A DNA stretch of 6,174 nucleotides from Limnochordia bacterium. GTDB taxonomy: Bacteria; Bacillota; Limnochordia; Darwinibacteriales; SLO01. The DNA lies in NCBI GenBank assembly GCA_007132635.1, contig SLOG01000256.1, positions 1 through 6,174 of the forward strand. The letters are read 5' to 3'. Positions 1-4,651 of this stretch are shown piece after piece (positions within the stretch are counted from its first letter, which is position 1; the number at the start of each line of letters is the position of its first letter). The translations under genes and the position numbers were made by a program. The notes below the pieces were generated by a model that did no database searches, had not been told where the DNA came from, and worked only from the letters and a program-made list of their open reading frames with translations.

Positions 1-150
1 CCTACGGTTCGCAGCCGCTTGGATGCAGTTATTGAGGGATTGGGTTACCGAGTCGAGCGCGAAGACGATAACAAACGCAAGGATGTACTGGAAGCGCTGA
101 ATAAAGGCGAGATATCTACCGATGAAGCGATTAAGCTGCTCAAACGGTAA
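1..150 (+). CDS. DUF2089-family putative transcriptional regulator, C-terminal 49 residues (5' truncated)
   Basis: Frame 1 is open from the first base to the TAA at 148-150. The fragment opens with PTVRSRLDAVIEGLGY, which matches the recognition-helix region of DUF2089 proteins (typically '(S)YPTVRxRLDxxIxxLGY'). After a charged linker it ends with the helical module DVLEALNKGEISTDEAIKLL. DUF2089 proteins are small (about 110-130 residues), with an N-terminal zinc ribbon followed by a helix-turn-helix-like segment. The zinc ribbon would lie upstream of this window. They are presumed DNA-binding regulators and commonly sit beside YvlB/LiaX-like genes, as here. The stop codon shares its last A with an in-frame ATG of the next gene and lies 17 bases before that gene's preferred TTG start, so the genes are very likely cotranscribed. 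The target promoter is not known; autoregulation of the cluster is a guess. Confidence 0.85.
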   Translation, partial: PTVRSRLDAVIEGLGYRVEREDDNKRKDVLEALNKGEISTDEAIKLLKR

Positions 151-154
151 TGAG

Positions 155-159
155 AGGAG
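155..159 (+). promoter_or_regulatory. Ribosome binding site AGGAG favouring TTG start at 168
   Basis: AGGAG lies 8 bases before TTG 168-170, an ideal distance. The alternative ATG at 150 precedes this site, and no purine-rich site is seen before it. The Shine-Dalgarno therefore favours the TTG start. Confidence 0.65.
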
Positions 160-167
160 TGCGACAC

Positions 168-1337
168 TTGAACGAAGAGCAAAAACTCATATTGAAGATG
201 GTGGAGGAAGGAAAGATTACGGCTGACGAGGCAGCGGCCCTGTTAGAGGCTGTGGGCCAGGATGAACCAAAGACAGCGAGTCCAGACGACGAGAACGATG
301 TGTGGGAGAAGCTGTCCAAGCAGGGTGATGAATTCGCGCACAAGGTCGAACATGCGGCGGACCGGTTCAGCAAGAGTTTGGAGGCAAAGCTGGAGGGCGG
401 CATGGCAGAACGTCTATCGAGTCTGCCGAAACTTCTCTCCAAAATACCTTTCGTCCTGGGGGCCGAGCAGCACGAGTTTACGCAGGAGTTCAGCGGGACG
501 TTTGCAGCCGACGCTGACGCGCTGCCGGTTCGTCTATCAACGACTAATGGGCGCATTGAAGTGAACGGCTGGGAACAGGATCACTATAAGTTAACGGTGA
601 TCCAAAGGGTGCGCGGAAAAGACCGCGACACCGCTCGCGGACGCATGATTGAAATACCTCTAGCGGAAGGCGCAGCTGATGCTCGCGACCTGGTGTTAGC
701 GCCAGAAACATCGAGCGAAGTAACGATCTCCTATCAGCTGTTTCTGCCGAAGAAAAACCCGTACGAAATTGTTCTGACGACCAGCAATGGACGCATTCAG
801 ACGGCGTACGTGAATGCCAGGAGTGTCGTGGTTGACACGACCAACGGGGGCATTGAACTGCGTCAGATCCGCGCCGGTTCTGTGGAAGCGCGTACGAACA
901 ACGGGTCAAATGTTCTGGACTACGTGGAAGCCGAAACCATCAAACAGGAGTCGGGGAATGGTTCGCTGCGGCAGGCGGCGTTGGCACGTGAGACTTACTG
1001 CCGCACCACGAACGGTTCGGTCAAGGTCAGCCCTCTGGGAATCCTGCCTCAAAATAGTACAATGCAGTTGATAACGACCAACGGCAGTGTGCGGTGTTCC
1101 CTGCCTCGGGCAGCGAATACAGGATGCAGCGTTGAAGCCGTGACCGCTGTGGGCAACGTGACCGTGGACATCGACGGATTTGAGTCCATACAAGAACGGT
1201 CAGCCAGTTCGAAACGAGTTGTTGGCAGAACGATAGGCTACGAGGATGCACCCTCGCGCTTGGCGATCAATGCCCGCACCAGTTCGGGGTCAGTCGTCGT
1301 CTCTCAAGACAAGGAGGGTGAGCATGGCGCTAAGTGA
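168..1337 (+). CDS. YvlB/LiaX-like protein: N-terminal SHOCT-like helical module plus DUF4097 beta-solenoid
   Basis: 389 residues from TTG 168 (395 if ATG 150 is used). Residues 5-29 form the helical module KLILKMVEEGKITADEAAAL, the N-terminal domain of YvlB/LiaX-type proteins. Residues about 45-110 are charged and helical with amphipathic stretches, and look like a linker or membrane-contact segment. From about residue 118 to the end lies a DUF4097-type repeat domain, with rungs marked by TTNGRI, TSNGRI, TTNGGI, TNNGSN, SGNGSL, TTNGSV and again TTNGSV, centred near residues 127, 207, 226, 245, 264, 282 and 305. Four rungs are exactly 19 residues apart. No signal peptide or transmembrane helix is visible. 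Relatives act in cell-envelope stress: Enterococcus LiaX in daptomycin and antimicrobial-peptide response, and Bacillus YvlB, whose gene is envelope-stress induced. The same role here is inference. The 3' end overlaps the next gene by 14 bases, implying translational coupling. Confidence 0.85.
   Translation: MNEEQKLILKMVEEGKITADEAAALLEAVGQDEPKTASPDDENDVWEKLSKQGDEFAHKVEHAADRFSKSLEAKLEGGMAERLSSLPKLLSKIPFVLGAEQHEFTQEFSGTFAADADALPVRLSTTNGRIEVNGWEQDHYKLTVIQRVRGKDRDTARGRMIEIPLAEGAADARDLVLAPETSSEVTISYQLFLPKKNPYEIVLTTSNGRIQTAYVNARSVVVDTTNGGIELRQIRAGSVEARTNNGSNVLDYVEAETIKQESGNGSLRQAALARETYCRTTNGSVKVSPLGILPQNSTMQLITTNGSVRCSLPRAANTGCSVEAVTAVGNVTVDIDGFESIQERSASSKRVVGRTIGYEDAPSRLAINARTSSGSVVVSQDKEGEHGAK
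1311..1317 (+). promoter_or_regulatory. Ribosome binding site AAGGAGG for the gene at 1324
   Basis: AAGGAGG lies 6 bases before ATG 1324, inside the coding region of the preceding gene. It fixes the start at 1324. The longer reading of the same frame from 1246 has no such site. Confidence 0.8.
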
Positions 1338-1677
1338 CGAGAGGATGCAGATTCTACGCATGCTGAAGGCAGATAAGCTGAGCGTTGAGGAAGCAGCTCG
1401 TCTGCTGGAGGCGTTGGATAAGGGTGCGCGTGAACCGCTAAGTGAGGTCAGCAGCATTGTTATCAAGGTGACTGAGGCCGGCCGTGATCGGGCGAACATT
1501 AACATTCCTGTGGAGCTGGCTAAGGTGGCATTGCGGTTTGTGCCGAAGGACGTGCTGGACTCTCACGAACTCGATATTGACGGTGTGATTCGCAGTATTG
1601 AGGCAGGAATGCGAGGCAAGCTCGTCGAAATCGATCAACCAGAGGAACAGAGAAAAGTCGAGATTTTCGTGGAATAG
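1324..1677 (+). CDS. Small SHOCT-like-module protein, third gene of the DUF2089/YvlB-like cluster
   Basis: 117 residues. The N-terminus (residues 7-31, containing MLKADKLSVEEAARLLEAL) repeats the module found in both preceding genes, with Asp17 where the others have Gly. Residues about 43-117 form a second, mixed alpha/beta segment. It has an opening strand SSIVIKVTEAG, then INIPVELAKVALRFVPK, an acidic stretch DSHELDIDGVI, and a closing strand pair around KLVEIDQ and KVEIFVE. This arrangement is recurrent in small proteins encoded beside YvlB-like and DUF2089 genes of Bacillota; no biochemical function is known to me. No signal peptide or membrane segment is seen, so it is probably cytoplasmic. 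The start overlaps the previous gene by 14 bases. The stop codon sits at the foot of a terminator hairpin, so this is the last gene of the operon. A partner or modulator role for the two upstream proteins is inference from the shared module. Confidence 0.85.
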   Translation: MALSDERMQILRMLKADKLSVEEAARLLEALDKGAREPLSEVSSIVIKVTEAGRDRANINIPVELAKVALRFVPKDVLDSHELDIDGVIRSIEAGMRGKLVEIDQPEEQRKVEIFVE

Positions 1678-1700
1678 GGCGGTTCTCCCGCCCTGTTTTC
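1676..1700 (+). terminator. Rho-independent terminator closing the DUF2089/YvlB-like operon
   Basis: A perfect 7-bp stem, AGGGCGG (1676-1682) with CCGCCCT (1688-1694), has loop TTCTC and is followed by GTTTTC. The T-tract is short and interrupted, so some read-through to the HAD gene 18 bases on is likely. The stem includes the last two bases of the stop codon. Confidence 0.8.
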
Positions 1701-1705
1701 ATGCT

Positions 1706-1711
1706 GAGGAG
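1706..1711 (+). promoter_or_regulatory. Ribosome binding site GAGGAG deciding the HAD gene start
   Basis: GAGGAG lies 7 bases before ATG 1719. The in-frame ATG at 1701 lies before this site and directly abuts the terminator, so 1719 is the better start. It also places the protein start at MIKLIAVDVDDTL, as is usual for the family. Confidence 0.75.
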
Positions 1712-1718
1712 CGAGATA

Positions 1719-2552
1719 ATGATCAAACTGATAGCTGTGGATGTGGATGACACTTTGGTTGGTGACGACCTGACAATATCCCAGAAGAACAAGGACGCGG
1801 TCCGTCAGGTTCTAGAACGTGGTGTGTTTTTGACTTTGGCGACGGGGCGCATGCATGTGTCGGCTCTACCTTACGCGCTAGAACTGGAGCTTCCGGCTGA
1901 TCGGCCGCTAATCAGCTACAATGGGGCAATGCTTCGCAGAATAGACGGAGAGCTGCTGCATCACCAAGGTTTGGATGTGCCCATCGCTTTGGAGGCGGCC
2001 GCATTGTGTCGCGCAAGGGGCTGGACCCTTAACGCATATTTTGCTGATACCCTGTATGTCGAGCGCATGGACCCTAATGTAGAATACTATGTACACATGG
2101 CGCGTGTTCCGGCAGTTGTGGTGGGGGATCTGAGCGCGTTTATCTCCGATGGCGAGAAGACCGTTTCAAAACTGCTCATTGTGGGTACTGCAGAGGAGAC
2201 TGTGGATCGTATCGGGCTCGTACAGGAAGTTTTCGGGGAGCGAGCCCAAGTTGTGCAATCCAAACCGCGTTACATAGAACTGACCCATCCACAGGCCAAT
2301 AAGGGATTGGCGCTGCAGCGCTTGGCCAAGCTGCTCGGCGTAGCGCGCGAAGAAGTTCTCGCGATTGGCGACAGCGGCAATGATGTACCCATGCTGAAGT
2401 ATGCTGGAATCGGTGCAGCTATGGGCGGTGGGCGTGCCAATGCCAAGGAGGCTGCAGATTACGTGGCTCCTCCGAGCGGCGAAGACGGAGTGGCCGACGT
2501 ATTGCACCGCTTCGTCTTGTCTGGTCAATCGCTTCAGTGCGAAGGGCCTTGA
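1719..2552 (+). CDS. Cof-type HAD-superfamily hydrolase (haloacid dehalogenase-like phosphatase)
   Basis: 277 residues, the usual length of Cof/subclass IIB HAD phosphatases. Motif I is DVDDTL with nucleophile Asp8 and acid/base Asp10. Motif II is TLATGR with Thr42. Motif III is Lys195 in ANKGLAL. Motif IV is IGDSGNDVPML with Asp218 and Asp222 binding magnesium. The cap domain lies between about residues 80 and 185, the C2 position. Such enzymes are cytoplasmic, magnesium-dependent and hydrolyse phosphate esters such as sugar phosphates, flavin mononucleotide or pyridoxal phosphate. The substrate cannot be told from sequence, and the family is promiscuous. Motif I has Asp-Asp where Gly is commonest (DxDGT); this variant occurs in functional members. 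All catalytic residues are present. Only 18 bases separate it from the upstream terminator, so it depends on read-through or on a promoter inside the previous gene. Confidence 0.93.
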   Translation: MIKLIAVDVDDTLVGDDLTISQKNKDAVRQVLERGVFLTLATGRMHVSALPYALELELPADRPLISYNGAMLRRIDGELLHHQGLDVPIALEAAALCRARGWTLNAYFADTLYVERMDPNVEYYVHMARVPAVVVGDLSAFISDGEKTVSKLLIVGTAEETVDRIGLVQEVFGERAQVVQSKPRYIELTHPQANKGLALQRLAKLLGVAREEVLAIGDSGNDVPMLKYAGIGAAMGGGRANAKEAADYVAPPSGEDGVADVLHRFVLSGQSLQCEGP

Positions 2553-2571
2553 TGCAAAGCCGAGTTTTTTT
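2545..2571 (+). terminator. Possible weak terminator after the HAD gene
   Basis: GGCCTT (2545-2550) can pair with AAAGCC (2556-2561) around loop GATGC, with one C/A mismatch, followed by GAG and seven T. The stop codon lies in the hairpin. The stem is short and imperfect, so this is a modest call. The same T7 also pairs with A7 downstream (see 2562-2592). Confidence 0.4.
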
Positions 2572-2592
2572 CTGGGTTTGTGAAAAAAATTC
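2562..2592. repeat. Inverted repeat with A7/T7 arms (A/T-rich hairpin)
   Basis: GAGTTTTTTTC (2562-2572) and GAAAAAAATTC (2582-2592) are complementary along 11 positions with one G-T wobble, around a 9-base loop. It starts 9 bases after the HAD stop codon. The stem is almost all A-T, so it is not a classical terminator stem. It could protect the 3' end, or compete with the weaker hairpin at 2545-2561 for the U-tract. Confidence 0.6.
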
Positions 2593-2944
2593 AACTTGCG
2601 GGGAGGAGTTCGCGGAGACCTAGAGAAACTAGATTAAGGATAGCCATTTAGAGACATTCAGTGATGTGCTGCAACGAAATTTCTTTATTGCGGATATTTG
2701 GCAGGAATCACTTATGGTCTGTCCAATAGGCTGTTGAGAGTATTTGTCTCCTCGGAGGCGGGCTGGATTAGAGGAGGTGCCTGAACAGTTGCCAGCGGCC
2801 AAGCAGGAAGGCAAAGCGCATTGCCCTATGTGTGGGATGTGAGGAAGGAAACGTGGATACTTTCTCCCTGAAATACACGCAGCGGCAAGGCAGACACACT
2901 CTACTATGGCATAGAAGAATCTACAGAAAGCCGAGGGGGAAAAC
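2593..2944. other. Intergenic region upstream of the porin-like gene, no assured gene
   Basis: About 350 bases between the HAD gene 3' hairpin and the porin-like gene. Several purine-rich Shine-Dalgarno-like tracts occur (near 2600-2608, 2754-2758, 2771-2777 and 2841-2848), but only the last precedes a plausible small ORF (2853-2948). No convincing pair of -35 and -10 boxes was found. TACTAT at 2902-2907 resembles a -10 box but has no matching -35. No tRNA, known riboswitch fold or insertion-sequence end was recognised. The porin promoter must lie here or upstream. Confidence 0.5.
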
Positions 2945-2948
2945 ATGA
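2853..2948 (+). CDS. Possible 31-residue basic leader peptide overlapping the porin start
   Basis: GTG 2853 is preceded by GAGGAAGG (2841-2848) at 4 bases. The frame runs 31 codons to TGA 2946-2948. The stop overlaps the porin ATG (2945-2947) as ATGA, a classical translational-coupling junction. The peptide starts MDTFSLKYTQRQGRH, is rich in Arg and Lys in its second half (HRRIYRKPRGKT) and matches no family I know. A frame open for 32 codons arises easily by chance, and GTG is a weaker start. The call therefore rests only on the site and the overlap. Confidence 0.25.
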   Translation: MDTFSLKYTQRQGRHTLLWHRRIYRKPRGKT

Positions 2949-4357
2949 TGAAAAAGGCATTAGTACTTAGCCTCGTATTGGTATTTGCTCTTGCAGGTGC
3001 CACCGCGATGGCGGCCGTAAACTTTTCGGGAAGCTATGAAGCAGGGATAAAACAGGATGCGGAAGAACTCAAGGTAGGCTGGGGGCAGTTCGAGTTTTAT
3101 GATGAGCTGAAGCTGAACCTGTCGGTGGAGAGCGAAGATGCATTGAACTGGGAATTCGAGGCTGACCTTGGCAACTTGGTTGCCGAAGAAGCCCTGGTCT
3201 TTGGCGAGTATAAGCTGAGCGTCTATGACAGGTACTTCGACGTGGATGTATGGGGTCGCGGTAAAGAGCATACATCCGTGAGCGATGCGGTTGGTTTGAT
3301 GGAAGCAGCAGCGACGTTTGCCGGTGACGGCAAAATGCGTGCCACGGTTCACAGCCTTGATCTTCCAGTCGTGGATGAGATTGAGCTTGTTGTAGACGTA
3401 GAACCGGGTTACCCTGACGGCAAGTTGGTAGCATTTACGGAAGTCTCCATCCTTGACTACATGGTAGGTCTTGGCTTCCAGAGAGACTTCGATGGCCGCA
3501 ACACCGGCTTGGTACACGGTGCTGTCGATTTAGACTTTGCCAAAGTTGACGTCTCGGCTGGTATGACATTGGGTGAAGATAATCCTTTCGCCTTCGGTGC
3601 CAAGACAGAGATCCCAGTTATGGACGAGCTGACGTTGGATGCCGGTTTTGAGGTTCGTCAGCAGGGATACACCAATGATGGTGACACCCAGAAAATGAAC
3701 TTCGGAGCTACTTATACTGAGGACATGTTCCAGGTAAAAGGGAGCTTTGCTGGCGAAGGTACTATGGATACTGGTTTTGCCGGAGATAAGACCACTTTAG
3801 CCGCTTCTGCAGCTTATCGGATGAGCGATACTGTTGGTTTTGGCGATCTTTTCGGCAAGTATAACGAGTTGGACGCCATGGCTGTCAAACTCGGTGCTGA
3901 GATTGTTACTGACAAGACTGATGTTGTGGATGAAACCACTACCACTCTCCGTCTTGACGCAGCAGCACCTCTGATGCCGGATATGGCTTGGGGTAAAGCG
4001 GATGTTCAGTACATCATGAACAACCAGAACACCTATGAAATCGGCGAATACAATGACGAAACAATCACTGCGCTAGCGGGTACTGCTTTGAAAGCTAACG
4101 CTGCACTGTATGTTACGCCTATCGAGCGCCTGACTCTCAAACCGTCGGTTGGCTACACAATGTTCAGTAACGGTGAAGCGGGTGTCGATGTGGCAACCGA
4201 AGGTTCCATTCTCACCGTCAAGAACGTAACTGAGTATGAGGTTGGTTCGGCATTGCTCAGCTTTGAACTGGGTCAGAACATGTACGACATTGAGACTGCA
4301 ACCGATTCGGTAGCAAACAACCAGTTTGCCACCTTGTCTGTCAAAGTCGATTTCTAG
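2945..4357 (+). CDS. Putative outer-membrane porin-like beta-barrel protein
   Basis: 470 residues. Residues 1-23 are a typical Sec signal peptide: MMKK, a hydrophobic core LVLSLVLVFALAGA, then ATAMA before Ala24. The mature part has no cysteine, is acidic, and is built of alternating polar/hydrophobic strands joined by Gly/Asp/Asn turns, for example KLNLSVESED, YKLSVYDRYFDVDVWGR, AVDLDFAKVDVSAGMTLG and LTLKPSVGYTMFSN. It ends FATLSVKVDF, with a terminal Phe after an alternating strand, like the beta-signal read by the BAM machinery. This points to an outer-membrane channel. The cargo is unknown; the nearby ABC ATPase and sugar kinase make carbohydrate a guess. No S-layer-homology domain is seen. 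The start is ATG 2945 behind GAGG (2933-2936, 8 bases away); ATG 2948 is also possible. It is followed by its own terminator and is probably monocistronic. An alternative is a surface-layer protein of unknown fold. Confidence 0.75.
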   Translation: MMKKALVLSLVLVFALAGATAMAAVNFSGSYEAGIKQDAEELKVGWGQFEFYDELKLNLSVESEDALNWEFEADLGNLVAEEALVFGEYKLSVYDRYFDVDVWGRGKEHTSVSDAVGLMEAAATFAGDGKMRATVHSLDLPVVDEIELVVDVEPGYPDGKLVAFTEVSILDYMVGLGFQRDFDGRNTGLVHGAVDLDFAKVDVSAGMTLGEDNPFAFGAKTEIPVMDELTLDAGFEVRQQGYTNDGDTQKMNFGATYTEDMFQVKGSFAGEGTMDTGFAGDKTTLAASAAYRMSDTVGFGDLFGKYNELDAMAVKLGAEIVTDKTDVVDETTTTLRLDAAAPLMPDMAWGKADVQYIMNNQNTYEIGEYNDETITALAGTALKANAALYVTPIERLTLKPSVGYTMFSNGEAGVDVATEGSILTVKNVTEYEVGSALLSFELGQNMYDIETATDSVANNQFATLSVKVDF

Positions 4358-4385
4358 AGAAAGAAAACCTGCTCAAAACCACAAG

Positions 4386-4418
4386 AAGCCGCCTGGATCG
4401 ATTCCGGGTGGCTTTTTT
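4386..4418 (+). terminator. Strong rho-independent terminator of the porin-like gene
   Basis: AAGCCGCCTGG (4386-4396) pairs with CCGGGTGGCTT (4404-4414) along 11 bp with two G-T wobbles. The loop is ATCGATT. Six T follow at 4413-4418. It sits 28 bases after the porin stop. Confidence 0.9.
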
Positions 4419-4507
4419 GTATGGAAAAGACAGCTTGGGGAAGGAAATACGTGTGGGTTGTGGAATAGTCAAGCAAAGGAAAAGTCTGTGGACATACAGG
4501 TTGATCT

Positions 4508-4537
4508 TTGCGAAGAGTAATTATGTGAAAATACAAA
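4508..4537 (+). promoter_or_regulatory. Weak candidate promoter for the ABC ATPase gene
   Basis: TTGCGA (4508-4513) and TACAAA (4532-4537), separated by 18 bases, each match 4 of 6 bases of the sigma-70 consensus. A promoter is needed somewhere between the porin terminator (ending 4418) and ATG 4652, but this particular pair is only a guess. Confidence 0.2.
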
Positions 4538-4580
4538 GTAGTACTGGAACTGTCTTTCGGAAGCTTGAAAACCGCATTAC

Positions 4581-4610
4581 GGCTTGGCGAGGGGTGGTGC
4601 CAGGACAGCC
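4581..4610 (+). other. Bulged stem-loop in the leader of the ABC ATPase gene
   Basis: GGCTTGGC (4581-4588) can pair with GCCA (4599-4602) plus AGCC (4607-4610). This gives 8 bp with a 4-base bulge (GGAC) and a 10-base purine-rich loop. No T-tract follows, so it is not a terminator. It lies 41 bases before the start codon. Whether it regulates anything is unknown. Confidence 0.3.
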
Positions 4611-4638
4611 CACAGGACTTCCTCACTACTTCGCGGAA

Positions 4639-4646
4639 AAGGAGGG
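4639..4646 (+). promoter_or_regulatory. Ribosome binding site AAGGAGGG deciding the ABC ATPase start
   Basis: AAGGAGGG lies 5 bases before ATG 4652. The same frame is open back to an ATG at 4565, but the 29 extra residues do not resemble the family and lack a ribosome binding site. Confidence 0.85.
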
Positions 4647-4651
4647 AAAGT

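Noticed and set aside
1246..1323. Longer start for the 117-residue protein within the previous gene
   Set aside because: The extra 26 residues are the out-of-frame shadow of the YvlB-like C-terminus. AAGGAGG at 1311 fixes the start at 1324.
2744..2842. Small frame from TTG ending in a CPMCGM peptide that looks like a zinc-binding Cys-x2-Cys motif
   Set aside because: Only a TTG start (2744) without a good site at that start, 32 codons, one Cys pair and no family match. The GAGGAGG at 2771 serves no well-placed start in this frame. Chance is the simplest explanation.
2629..3003. 124-codon - strand frame over the intergenic region and porin start
   Set aside because: Non-ATG start lying within the porin signal-peptide codons, a composition unlike a real protein, and no recognisable family. 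Best read as a shadow frame.
2960..3517. 185-codon - strand frame antisense to the porin-like gene
   Set aside because: The + strand frame has a signal peptide, ribosome binding site, terminator and barrel pattern. The antisense frame shows none of these.
4565..4582. Possible CcpA-type catabolite-response element (TTGAAAACCGCATTACGG)
   Set aside because: The central CG is shifted by one base and the right half-site fails the consensus.
4565..4651. N-terminal extension of the ATPase by 29 residues
   Set aside because: Family members start just before the first strand of the nucleotide-binding domain, and AAGGAGGG at 4639-4646 points to 4652.
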